Shown here: positions 48,351 to 60,619 of the stretch, in pieces
Layout of the letters: each line of letters begins with the position of its first letter
Position numbering within the stretch: position 1 is the stretch's first letter
DNA from: Hydractinia symbiolongicarpus
Taxonomy: Eukaryota; Cnidaria; Hydrozoa; Anthoathecata; Hydractiniidae
Reading direction: 5' to 3'
Assembly: GCF_029227915.1 (NCBI RefSeq)
Contig: NC_079877.1
Span: 15,022,851 to 15,086,850 of the forward strand
Length of the DNA stretch: 64,000 bases
Translations under genes and position numbers: made by a program
Notes under the pieces: generated by a model
Seen by the model: the letters and a program-made list of their open reading frames with translations, nothing else
Database searches by the model: none
What the model was told of the DNA's origin: nothing

Positions 48351-51300
48351 ATGAAGTTTATCGTTTTGTTGACAATATTTTGTGTTTGTGTTTCAGGTAC
48401 ATTTATTCTTTTATCTTTATCTCAGGTGACAAGTGCCAATTTGGGCCCACATTAAGTTAGGCACCTATAACGAATTAACGCCACTTAATTAATCTACAAA
48501 AGCGTTTATCCTGTAAAGTATTGTGTTTTTGCCAGGGACGTCAAACTTAAGAATAAAAGATGACATGACTTTTGTTTTGTTTTTTAATAAGCATACGAAA
48601 AATTTGAAAACGGGGTTGATTATGTTTAACAAACTTTTATTTTGTGGTTTTAGAAACAGTGCTTATTTTGCTTTAATATGTTACAAAATGTAACTCTAAC
48701 GAAAGAATGCAAAAAATGTCATAAAAGCGAGAAAAAGTTTTAACATTCCCTTATGTAAAAAAAGATTGTTCACTCTTTACAAAACATGTGGTTTTGCCAC
48801 ATGATGAAAGTTTCTCAAAGAATAGAATATACCAGTAATGTATTGGAAGCTCGACATTGTGACTTTTTTTAAGTTCTAGCATATGAGCTGCCATAAAGAA
48901 ATTATGAACTTGATATAATTTTATTACAGGACTAGTATGCCAAGTTCTTGGGGTTGCTACTAACTGAACTTCACATGAAAAAACCTTATATTTTGTTTGT
49001 GTCTTTTATAGCTTCATCCCTTGTTAGCATGTCACCAGAGGACACAAATGTGACTGAAGGTGATACTGTCAGTCTAGATTGTGTAACAAGCCTGACTGTC
49101 AACATCACCTGGTTTCACAATGGAAAAACAGTGGATTGTACTACGTTTTTCTGCAATGTGTACAAGAATAATACGTTATTTATCAACAAAATTGAACACT
49201 TTCATGAAGGGAATTATTTTTGTGCTTCGTTGAATGGTGACAGGACAGTGGTGGAAAGCAATACTGCCTATTTACGTGTTTTTTGTAAGTAATAAAATGT
49301 TTATCGATTTTTCCTTGAAATGACGTTGTAAATGCAATTTGCCGTATGTTACATTTGATGCCATTTGGTTAATTTCCATACTATCTGTCATTGATCATTT
49401 CATTTTTTTTGTTCGTTAAATTAATATTTAATACCGTTCGTTGCGTTGATTAGGTCCGTTAGATCATCTTTGAGATCATAGCATGTACATGGAATACATC
49501 TAGTTAACTGTATCACCCTCCTTTGTACTTGAGCCAATTTGTAAGTACGTTGCTATGGAGGAAGGGTGTTCATACTTATTATATATACCGTTGTCACTAC
49601 ATAACTAAACGACTAAATGCTCTGTAATGTAACATGAAATCTGCAGAGGAATAAATTTGTGTCTAACTGAAATGGAAACTCCGTTGTATATTTTAGTCGT
49701 TTGTCTCTTAAACATACATTGTTATTGATAACTAAATTATTGGTTGAACCATTTAATATTTATTTCATCCTAGATTTGTCTATATTTGGCTCCGTTAAGA
49801 ATGTATCAGCAACGTATGATTCAGTAATCTTCTCAGTAAACTGTGTTATACGAGCAGATCCACTACCTGCTATGGTTACATGGAAGCACAATAGTACTGT
49901 CATCACAAACAATGTGAGACAGCAATTATCTTTTACCGTCCATACAAAAACATTTGCTATCGCAAATTTAAGGATTTACAATATAAGAGAAGCTGATGTT
50001 GGTTGGTACACATGTGAAGCTGACAATACCTTTTTTAGAAAAAGTCATTTTGCAGGAGCTATTGTAGATTTCAAAAGTAAGTAATGAAATTATAAGTCCA
50101 TAAGTAGTTATGGGGTACACGTTCACTGTTGTAATTTTAATGGCTAGATTTTGCAAATGTGGAGCCAAATGGCACCAAAGAGACTAGGAAATATCTCGAT
50201 ATTTCTTTGTATTTCAAGACAATTGACTTAATATGTAGCTGCCATTTGATTTTTCTATTTTAGGGAAATGTAAGCATGGCTGGGCATGCGTGAATATTCG
50301 TAGGTGTATCCGAAATTCTCAACATTGCAACAATATAGACGATTGTGGAGATTTGTCGGATGAAAAAATCAATTGTTGTAAGTAGCTAGTCCAGGACTGA
50401 TTATTTAAACTTTCAGTTTAGCTTGCTGTTGCATGTTGTAGTTTTCTTCGTGTCTTCGAGTTATTAAAGAACAACAAGGTAAAATGTTTCATAGCAAATT
50501 AACCCGTTTTTGGTTAGGTAAAATAATAAATGTCTTCCTTATTTTGCACAAAAATATAAAGAGAGGAGCAATTCATTTATTTTAACAATATATACTTTTA
50601 AATAACTATTTCTGTCAATCGATTGATTGGTTGAAATACTCAGGTTTTAGATCTTTTAATTCCGTCCTGTCTTCCTTCAACGGGGCACGAAATTGTCTAT
50701 AAATCACAGAAAATCCTGGTTATTTCCTTTTCTTATCTAACCTGAACATGGAGTTATAAAGTGTTAATTATATTTTTTATTAACAAAAGATATTCGCATA
50801 TTTCTTTAATTATAACATCATTTCTCGTGCTTAAAAAAAATCTTTTTTCACATCGACAATTACTATTAAGGAAATAAAGTGTGTACCACCAGTAAATACA
50901 TAACAGATATATTATTGCTGTTTTTACCTTCTTTTCAGAACGCTACGGAAAAACTACTGACGTCGTATCTTTAGCGCAAGTAGCAACCTCGTCCCCAGCC
51001 CTTGTTATGTTTTTTTTATTTTAACGACCAGAATAAGTCCCTGGCCGTGGCCAGTGACGTGACAAATGTGAGTGCCTGTAAAAACTCGCATAATTAAAAC
51101 CCGCCCAACGAGTTATATTAGAGGCAAAATTGTGTGGCGAGAAAAAATCAAACTTCAAGAACTTTGAACTGGTTGTTGAAGGTGTTGCGTTTAGTTTGGT
51201 TTTGATCTTATGAATAAGGATTTAAAAAAATAACATTTTTTCCATATTAAAGGTAAACAGAAAAAAAAATATTTTGAAAGTATTTCACCAACATGAATGT

Positions 51301-53458
51301 TAAGAATAATTGGTTGAAAACAGGTTTAAGTATTAGAGATGATGTTTATTTCTATAGGGCACTAGAAACAATATGCAGAAGAAAAAAATATTTTAGTTGT
51401 GTTCTAAAAATCACATTTTAGCATTTTGCGCTACTAAAATTACAACTCGCCAAGAGCAAAACATTTAATTATTAATTTAATTGATGTTCTCGACTGCCTG
51501 TGTATATGTTTAACGTGTGCGTTGAATAGGCGGGACAATAATTATTTTCAATATACCCATTATACATGGGGATTTTGTCATCATGTGACTAGCCAGAGCC
51601 AGGGGATTGTTCAGGCCGTCCCAATATAAAAATCCTAACAAGTCCTGGGGACGAGGTTGTCCAAGGAGTTGTTTGCAAATCAAAATTTTCATTCGGTTTA
51701 TATTACAGTTTCACCTGGAAAGATTGCCGGATTTGAGGTTACCGTTCGAAACTACCACACTGTAGAATTTTCATGGAAGTACAATTTTCGTGCAATCAAC
51801 TACACACTTACTCTCAAGCAAGGTGGTTACATCAAAACGTATGTTTTACAGAGTGTCTATAAAAGAATATCAGATCTACAAAATGGAACTAGTTATCAAG
51901 TTCAACTATACGCGGAAAATTATGTTGGTAAATCAAATCCTACTGAATGGATCAACTTTACGTTACCAAAGCTGGGTAAGAAAGAATTACTGACCTTAAT
52001 TTTTTTTAAGATTTTAATACTCTCGCGCATTGATTAAAACAACGTGCTATTATAATTTAATTCAACACAGGTTATCAGCGGTGAGTTTATATTATTATTG
52101 TATGCGTTATGATCTTAATCAATACAACGTCAGTTACTCTCGTCTATTCGTAAAAATGTTCCCATAACTACAATCAGGCTGACAATATGCTTATGAGCTA
52201 TATGGATAAGATAAAACGTTTCCGTGTTTATCTTTAGAGAAATTGTGACAAAAAGAAATTTATATTAAACAAACCAAATTTAGACTGGGGTTAATTAAGT
52301 TATTCTGTGTAAGGATATAGAACAGAATGTGTCACACATTAGACAAATCATAAAAACACACCCAGAAGGATTCAGCAAGACTGGGTAAAACTTCTAAGAA
52401 ATTACTCTTTTTGAACCTGTGAACTTAAATATCCTTATGCTTATTATAAGATATGTTTTAAAATACATTTTGCCTTCAAATTAAGCTACAGCAAAAAAGT
52501 GATTAAAGAACAATTTCTACTAGCGAATACGGAATAAGGATAAATATAAGGAGCTACTACATCGAGTTTTTTTTCAAATTTTAAACTTAATTTTTGATTT
52601 AGGCATACGAAAAAACAGTTTATACTCTTACGTAAATTTTAAAAAGAAGGTATTACATCTTTTTCCAATAATGATAAAGGATGACAAGATCTCACGGAGG
52701 TTTTAAAGAAGTTGTAGTACATTGTGCGTAGTAGATCAGGAATTAGTTTTACATTTTTATCCAACTCTTCTTCTAGTGACACCAGGGCCCGTCAGAAACA
52801 TCAGTGCTGTTCGAATCTCTGTGGGAAATACTTTTAAGATGCTGATCGAATATTTGCCTCCATTAGAAGATGGTGGTGGCCGCTTTACCGTTTATTGTAA
52901 TAAACTATGTCGGTACAATATCAAAAGTAATATCTCCATGAATTGCACAACCAGAGAAACGCTTGTTACATCGTACACCGCGGAGAAACAGTTGGCGGAT
53001 ACAACTTATAAAATTACTATTTACGTTACAAACGAGGCCAAATTAGAAGGACCGTCAATGTATTATATTTACACAACACCATCTTATAAAAAACGTATGT
53101 ATTTTTCCGTTGATTTACTCTCGTAGTGCTACATGTAGATGTAGCATAAATTTGTGAATTAAAATTTTATTTCGAAATGATTATTACGCAAGTGAATAGA
53201 GGAAGATCCTTTTGCATTGTAAACTATGAATTCCGAAAGGACGTAATATTAATGACGTTCACGTGATATCCATATGGAGTTTTTAGTAAGAGGCCATTTA
53301 CTAATTTGTGCCTTTTTATAGCTACGGTAACACCATGCAATAACGAAAAATCTGGAATGAGTGACCGTGCAATTACTGGGATAGTTTTCGCAATTTCATC
53401 AGCACTTTCCATGATAACAATTTGGTGTTTCAGAAAATGCTACAATGATGATTATTGA
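48351..53458 (+). CDS. Type I membrane protein: signal, Ig, Ig, LDLa, FN3, FN3, transmembrane
   Basis: There are seven exons: 48351-48396, 49012-49284, 49774-50076, 50264-50377, 51709-51975, 52777-53094 and 53322-53458. They encode 485 residues. Every intron is phase 1 with a GT...AG pair (mostly GTAAGT donors), so each ectodomain module is a symmetric exon. Residues 1-15 are a signal peptide. Residues 17-106 and 108-207 are Ig domains (LDC...NYFC and VNC...GWYTC, with the core Trp). Residues 209-245 are an LDLa repeat (six cysteines, ending DCGDLSDEKINC). Residues 247-334 and 336-440 are FN3 domains. Residues 457-477 are a membrane span, with an 8-residue tail beginning RKC. Many NxS/T sites fit an extracellular role, probably adhesion or recognition. 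The very short tail argues against signalling by itself. I know of no named protein with exactly this order. Confidence 0.85.
50984..51659. mobile_element. 676-bp inverted-repeat transposon (MITE) in intron 4 of the Ig/FN3 gene
   Basis: The left end CAACCTCGTCCCCAG and the right end CTGGGGACGAGGTTG are exact inverses, and the similarity extends about 75 bases inward (for example CCTGGCCGTGGCCAGTGACGTG on the left). The interior has no transposase. No clear target-site duplication was visible. The right end stops 49 bases before the FN3 exon acceptor, so it lies close to that splice site. Confidence 0.8.
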
Positions 53459-56266
53459 GGAGGAGCTGTCACGTTACTTCCTATCCTGATTTACATTAGA
53501 TTTTTGTAAACATTTAATTATTTTTCACTATAAGACACTATATAACAATTAGTTAGTTCTCGGTTAAAAAACATTACAGCAAATTACGGCAATTAGAAAG
53601 TTCAACACAAAAAATCTTTCTTCTTTCGGTCCTGAATACAAATTTGGCGTAGGATATGTTTGATCTAGTCAATAACGCAGTCAATGAAGCAAAATTTAAA
53701 CCCTTCGTTTAAACTTTTTTCTCAACTAGTGAGAAAACTGTTATTAAATTTTTGTTTTGTTTACACGAGTGCAAGTGCCCAGAAAAGACAGCGTGTGATT
53801 AATTTTAGTGGTAGGTTAGTAAGATTTTTATTAGCTGTGAAACACACAGGTTCTGGAATTGACGTATTTTGGCCCTGTAAGTAACATTATAATTTATTGT
53901 GTTAGCTACACAGCAACGGAATCATGTACTTTATTCTAGTGGTATAGACGAATCTCAACGTTTAATTTTGACGGGTTCCAATGCCTAAAATGTGAAAAAA
54001 TTGGAGACTATATTTGTGAATAAAGTTAACAGATAGAAAGAACAGATAATTAGCCTGTAAAAGGATAGTTAGCCAATATAAGATAATTATACGGTACGTG
54101 CAGGTACGGCTAGTTATACGGTGGAGACCTTTTAACCCATATATTTTCACACTGTTTATGATATTGACTATAGTTTATGACTTCCCGTTCTTCTCGCCTC
54201 ACTATGTCTTTCAAATGTTTTATTATAAACTCAAGGTAGTGCATTGTTGTTTCAAGAACATTCATAAATTGATTCTGTTAATTATACCCTATACAACTAA
54301 TTATGCTGTAACAGCTGCTGCGTTTGTTTCTAGTCGTTTTGGCAGTAGGAAAATGCACTGCGGCATAGAGACAATGAAAAAAGTTCTTGTTGACTTTGTT
54401 GTATAAAACCTGAAATGCTAATCCAAGTAATGTGCAAGATCGTCTGCTTTTAACGAATCTTTAAGGACAAATTTAACTGACGTAAGCAAAAACCGTAAAA
54501 AAACAAAACAATTATTTTAGAATAATCTCAACCCGTTCTTAATCTTGTGTAGTGCTTCAATCGTTTGCAGAGTTTGCTCACTATGCCTGTCACGGACACA
54601 ATATGGCTCTCAGTATACAAGACTTGTCGGTAATGTCAGGGTGAAAATCCACTTAGGCAGAAGAACAATGGAAAATTTAGTTTGTCTTAGGGGTTTTTCT
54701 GACATCAGCATTGCATACCCAAAAGAAAATTTGGTGAAATTTGTTATATAACGCGTTATATCTTTTGTGTAGAGTCTGAAACCATACCGAAAAAAATATA
54801 TAAGATCATGTACTTTGACGAACTTTGACTTTATAATTTACCTGACCAAGCTCAGCAAAGTCCAACAAAATATTAAAATTGTTTTACCTAGAAAAAATTA
54901 TCAAACAATTTCCTCCAACAAACGAGACTTAATTAAATTACTCCCAAAGTTTGATGAAAGAGGGAGCATAATCCGCATATAAGGCCATACAACTACGGTA
55001 GCTTACTTACTGGACAGTCAAATAATCAATAGATGAGAGTACAGGTGAGTATACCGTATTTGGGCTGGCACTCAACTGCTACTTGGTCGTGCGTCTAAAC
55101 TGGCAAAAGCGTTCTTATATATTGCGCATTACTTAGCACTTTGACGCGTGCGCCTTAAACGGGTTAGAGTATTGAATTGGACGTTAACCTTCAGGCATTA
55201 TCTTACCGATATCTGGTGTATTATAAGTAAAGCATGGTATTCGTCATTCGGCATTTGAATTTGTTTTTATCACTTATTTCAGAATTTTTTGCCAAAGAGG
55301 GAAGTAAGCTCAATTGTACTTAAGGAAAGACCCATGCTTTTTTCGAGAAAAATGTCTAAATTAGTTCTTTATCCGCAGAACCCATAAAAAATTTAATAGA
55401 ATTGCTCAATTGATTCCACATTTTGTGTGATTATGAAATATGAATAATTGCATTTTGTTTGCAATGGTTTTTTTCACACCAATGACGCGGTTAAGCCTCT
55501 AATACACGGCAGTTTCTATTATACACCCGTATCTAATAAACACTCACTCCCCCTGTAAATAGAATATGAAATAAACCCCCGTTTCTATAATAAATAATTT
55601 CTGTCAAAAAGAAGCCTTTATTGGAGCAATTTTGATGTGTTGAATTTGTAATAACAATATAGGTATAGTGTTTATTCCTGCCCCTCTAGTGAACCCGAAT
55701 TTTTTAGTTTTGGTTAAAAAATTATAGTACATCTCTGATAATCCAGCATGCGGGATTGCTGTGATTTTTATCGAGTCTGTCTTATTATAATTCTGCTGAG
55801 AAATAACATTTATAGGCGCAATTATATATTGAACATGCCCATAGACCTGTATGAATGACAAAAACACCACAGTTTCACATGAATTTTAGAATTTGAAACA
55901 AAAAATCCCAAGAGTAAGAACAAAATAGTGCTGAATTTTATCCTTGTTCCTAAAATTCTAAAATTAAATTTTTCCGTTGTTTTTTATCGAAGTGGATTAT
56001 TCCATGGACGTCATCGATCGAACGCTGAAGGAAAGCACTGTAATCACCGACATAAGAAAATCAGCGCTTTCCGCGCTTTTCACGCTCTGTGCATGACTGG
56101 TCGCCGGAAGTTGATAGGAAACGAAGAAATGTATGCTGCGAGTAAAATCACTTCTTCCTCAATTCATCCGTAAACGGGATAAGTGAGAAAAATTCTGGCT
56201 AAACGAGAAGCATTAAAATCTAGCGCTAAATTACAATACATTACAATCTAGCGGTTTTTGGCGGAA

Positions 56267-56299
56267 AGTACTACGAAAGTACTACGAAAGTACTACGAA
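56267..56299. repeat. 11-bp unit AGTACTACGAA repeated three times
   Basis: Three perfect consecutive copies start at 56267, 56278 and 56289. It is a short local tandem repeat. An adjacent GGAAGTACC shows a partial fourth unit. Confidence 0.85.
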
Positions 56300-57070
56300 A
56301 AGGAAGTACCAGACTTTGCGCCGCAAAGGTGTCAATTCCAAGACAGTCTGCTTACGTGAAAAAGAAGCTGAAATAATTTTCGGGACAGGAAAATATGGAA
56401 ATATGCTACAAATATGTTATAATACAATCTTTTTACTGTTGTACATTATGTATAGATGATGTTGTATTATATTACGGTTGAAGCGTCTACTGTTACTCAT
56501 GAGTCGATTTCTTCGTTCCTACATAAAACCGGCTTTTTGGCGCCTATATATTTACCTTGCCGTGTCACTTACCCAGCTTACGAATGAAATGAAAAGGAAT
56601 AACAAATTAAGCGAGTGCTACACCTAGATATACCCACCTCTTCACACTTACCACACATGTTACAGCGGCTGCGATAAATATACTCTTTGAAGAATGTTTC
56701 TCGATCAGCCAGGATTCTTTTCAGTTACCGACACGCTTTCAGAAAGATATCGTAAGAAAAACAATCAAGCTTCATACTTAGTAAGTACTCGCTTAATTTC
56801 CTATTCTTGCGCGTTTTTCCACTTTCAGTTTTTCTAATAGAAAGCCTGAAACATGTATAGTATCCTTTAGTTGTAGATTTGTTAAGATTTATTTGATCAC
56901 ACATTTTTATAATCAAGAACTTACGCTTAACACAAGAGTCCAAGGGTCAAGGTTGGCTTAGGACAACCCTGCGTAAAGCTAAATTCGCAATGGAAGACGC
57001 AGTTTCTTGCGTTGCAGCGCTTTGCCACATGCCGTTTGCGTTTCTTCTTCACATTGAATGTTAAAATACC

Positions 57071-57140
57071 GAGTCTCTTTAATAATAGCCGTATTCTGTT
57101 TGTTCAAAAAGGTTACCGCGTCCCGTAACGGAAACACGAA
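57071..57140 (+). repeat. Dispersed repeat copy (TAATAATAGCCG family)
   Basis: GAGTCTCTTTAATAATAGCC is followed by GTATTCTGTTTG and then a GTAACGGAAACACGAAATG stretch, which parallels the copy at 1995-2100. The preceding TTTGCGTTTCTTCTTCACAT resembles the flank of the 41.1 kb copy. Confidence 0.6.
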
Positions 57141-57719
57141 ATGTGATATATAATAAAGGACAGTTTTTGATTTTTCCACGGACTAACAACTAGTTTATTA
57201 TATATTTTTGTATACAAAAGAAAAAAACAGGTGATTTTGGAATAAAAATGAAGTATGTTCACATCAACATGCAAAAACGTACATGTGCGGTTTTTTTACG
57301 GTAGGTATAATTTTTTTTCACTGGTTAACATTTAAATATTGCAGTGATTATTATGGCTTTATCATATACATTTGTGTGCTATGCGTACTACGAATATATA
57401 CAATTATGTACCTTTCAAACAATTTTTCAACTTCTTCTAAACATATTATGCGTGGATATATATAGCTTTATAATTTAAAACAAAATAAAAATAAGTTCAC
57501 TTCATTATTCTCCTTAACTTTAATTGGAAAACAATTTTTTTCGCAGTATTGTCACAAGGCTGCTGTGAAGTCATATAACTTAAAACAAAAACAATTAAAA
57601 ACTTATCAGATATTCCTATTATACTTTCATTTTTTAATAATTTCTTTGTTTTCCTTAATTGTTTATGTTATAATCTTTTTCATATCTTTGCCCAAATATA
57701 GAAATTGTTAGTTGACAAA

Positions 57720-60619
57720 TTAATGTGCCCAAATATAATAATAGTCATTAGCCATGTACTCTGTTGGTTGGTCGAAACATCCATATCTTCCGTCTGAAAA
57801 ACTTAAAGCAGCATCACCAAATCGAACAATGTCTTTAGAGATTCTAGTCTCCAATGGGACATTGCCTGTCGACCATTTCTTTTTTAAAGCCATGGTGCAT
57901 GTGACGTTTTGGAGATTATTAGATTGCGTGTGGCAAAAACTTGGCAGTCTGTTGGATTCACCAATAAAGTATTTCAAAACATCAGAACTTCCACACACTT
58001 GCATTTCTACGGCATCCAAACTCCAATTGCTCGAATCGAGTTAGCTTGTAAAACATATTCAACACTGAAGTTGTGACTCTTTGATTCCGAACAAGATCAT
58101 CAAGTGTTGTGAGCGTTGTAAAGTTGTCTCCATTTTGTTGAGATTTAAGATCCATTATCAAAGTTGCTCCATCTTTAAAGCACAAAATTACATCTAGTGA
58201 ATTATTTCCCTCTGGATTTTCCTGGAATTCTTCCCTATCCGTAACAGACAAGTAAGTGGCCTTTAATTTTTCACTCTTATACTAGTTTAAAATAAAGAAG
58301 GAATCCACTGAAGAGAGAAAAAATCGGACCGAAGCACAGTTTTATAAAAATTTGTTCAAAGCATATGTGTCTGTAGTAAACACATCTTTGTTCCTCAATT
58401 GCACCCTATTTCCTTCATTAATCTGGGCGCTTAATAAGTTTTTCAACTTAAAAAAAACAATTATAAAATGGAGTCTTTAAAAAAGAAGGCAATTACAAAG
58501 TCATTTTAAAGCACTTCAAACTTTGAGTTCCAAACAAAATTGTTTTTTCCACTTCTCACGCTATATTGGCTCAATTAATTCTGTTAACTTAATGAAAAAG
58601 AACTTGAATTACTTAGCACGCAGGTTATATACGGTACATGTTCTTTATTTTTAGTATAAAAAAGTAAATGACGAAAGAAGAACAATGTTGTCTATCTCAT
58701 CAAGACTGCTGATAATCGCACACTGCGTAAAACTTGAGGGTTTTTTTAAATATGTTATCCATTTATATAATTTGCAATATATCTAACATGAAGTACACAC
58801 TTTTATTTTCCAATAACCACCTGAGCGCTCAGTTTCAACTTTATTAAATGTCGCACTTATAATAACTTTTTCACTTTTCCGTTAAGGGCGGTTAAATTTA
58901 TTATTTGACTTTAGGGGGTCACTTTAAAGAGAAAACACGACATGTTAATGTCTATTTTGCTTCTTTAGCTTTTGTGAATTGTATAACCTCACTGTGTTAA
59001 AAAAATATGTTATGTCTTATTTGTTTTATTTTACACTGGATTTATTTTTAGGCTTGCACGGCTTGTTATAAAAATTTTAACTTTGAAATTTTAGTTGAGT
59101 ATTTCTTTTAATTAAAAAGCGTAAAGTTATTTATCAGCTTGAATACTCTTCATTCTATTTTCGTCTCTTCTCTTATTCACAATTTTTATTTATGTAGTTA
59201 TTAATTTATTCATGAACTTTCACCCTTTGTTATTTATTTTTAGGTGAAGTTATTAGGTGGTGATTTTCGTTTTTAAGGCTTTCAGTGATTTAAAAAAATA
59301 TATAAATATACATAGAGAGACAGAGAAAGTGAGATACCCTAATCGATGTTGGAGACTTGTTTAGCTATAAGATTTCAGTTTAGAGAGTTGTGTGACAAGT
59401 TGTTTATTTAAATACGTAAACACACATATTAATATTGATGTATTTTATTACTAAGAGTATTGGTAATGAATGCTAGAAGCATAAGGCAGTTGATAATAGT
59501 AACAAGGGAAATGTTCTCAACGTACCTGACGAACATTCAACTTTAATTTTCCTTCTGTCACGCCAAGGATGAATTTCATAAATTCCGTAGTGAATCAGCG
59601 GACCAAAATGTCTTTTTAAAGTGCGGCAAGATAATTTCTTTCCGGACAAGATGTCTATAAAAATTTATATGATGATTTGTACTTTATGCTTACATTGCGA
59701 CAAAGAATAACAAATAAAAAAACCTCTAAACTTAATAAACCTGTTGGTATTGGTACATTACTAATCACGCCATCTAAAAAATATAATGATTTAAAATATC
59801 ATAGTAATGCTGGAATAAAAAGTTGCATCAAAATCTTCGTAATAACCAGACGCACCTGTTAAATTGCAATGTTTACCATAGTAAGGGGGGAAGCACCAAT
59901 CACAATGATAAGTGTTGTTGTCAAAATTTGGAATACAGACACTGCCATGCTCACAAATAAATGGATTCAATGTACACATGTTCTAAAATCAGGACGTTAC
60001 GATCATAAACTTGATTTTGTTACATTATTATTTTACCTCACACGTTGTGTTAAAACCAAGAAAGTATCCATATCTTGCTTAATGAATATGCGAATAGAAA
60101 TAATTTTCGAATATAAAATTTACTATCAAACTTCTCCGTTAAAGAATGAAAATAATAATACAAAACCCTGGTGAAAAGTTAAAATGCAACAAGATACAAA
60201 CTAAAGAAACAAACAAGAAAGAAAGGGATAGCCAAGGAAAATAAACCAGGTGAGGATAAGAAATTTAATGTTACCTCGAGTTCATAGAAATCCCATTGAA
60301 ATGAATCCATTTTTACATAATAATGTATTGTATCCAAGTTACCAGCCATAAAATCACAGGTAATTGGAGTTTGTTCTTTGCGTGCATTAAAACCACGGCA
60401 TCGCGGTATACTTATGCATGTTTTCCCACATTCCACTAGGGTGTTTGCAGTCGAAGTAGAACTGATACGTTCGTATGCGTAAATGTAAACGTTCATGTGT
60501 CTTTTGAAGCCTGCTGATTTTGTTGTAACTGTTACATTATTGGGAAGATTAACAATATTTGTCTTAACATTTGCTTCGACATTTTTCATGAAAATGAAAA
60601 ACAATAGCCCCAGCGACAT
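57720..60619 (-). CDS. Secreted PAN/Apple-like plus EGF-like protein with a frame-broken C-terminal module
   Basis: Exon 1 (60275-60619, 115 codons) has a signal peptide (MSLGLLFFIF start) and a PAN/Apple-like domain with cysteines at 64, 68, 74 and 88 (ECGKTC, CRGFN, ITCDF). Exon 2 (59856-59982) is an EGF-like domain with six cysteines, ending GKHCNLT. Exon 3 (59526-59654) reads LSCRTLKRHF and YGIYEI, ending KVEC, faintly like the start of a fibrinogen-type domain. A last exon from about 58260-58281 to the stop at 57720-57722 carries DVILCFKDGATLIMDL and later GRYGCFDQPTEYMAND. Two problems remain. Exon 3 ends in phase 1 but the last exon seems to open in phase 0, so an exon may be missing. 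Within the last exon the frame shifts by one base between 57985 and 58040. It may be a recent pseudogene or contain a sequence error. An adhesive or matrix role is an inference. Confidence 0.6.
59856..59982 (-). CDS. EGF-like exon of the PAN/EGF gene
   Basis: The exon starts after a GATTTTAG acceptor and ends ACAG before GTGCGT. It enters in phase 0 and leaves in phase 1. The cysteine order is C-x6-C-x5-C-x10-C-x2-C-x8-C with HCDWC and YYGKHC, typical of an EGF domain, although the spacing between the fourth and fifth cysteines is two instead of the usual one. Confidence 0.75.

Larger units (their letters stand above)
53459..57700. other. Intergenic stretch with repeat fragments
   Basis: No supported gene. 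Seen here are a GACGTCA-family fragment near 54690-54800, an 11-bp unit repeated three times (56267-56299), a TAATAATAGCCG repeat copy (57071-57140) and a patch around 56000-56170 with higher GC and an open frame of 81 codons that lacks any recognisable motif. Confidence 0.45.

Noticed and set aside
50939-50983. Possible extra exon of the Ig/FN3 gene after a CTTTTCAG acceptor
   Set aside because: With the phase 1 carry-over from the LDLa exon the joined codon is a stop (T + AA), and the stretch runs into the transposon terminus.
55928-56173. 81-codon plus-strand frame in a GC-richer patch
   Set aside because: No motif, no acceptor or donor of note, and it adjoins short tandem repeats.
57754-58044. 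96-codon plus-strand frame
   Set aside because: It is antisense to the last exon of the PAN/EGF gene, whose motifs lie on the minus strand.
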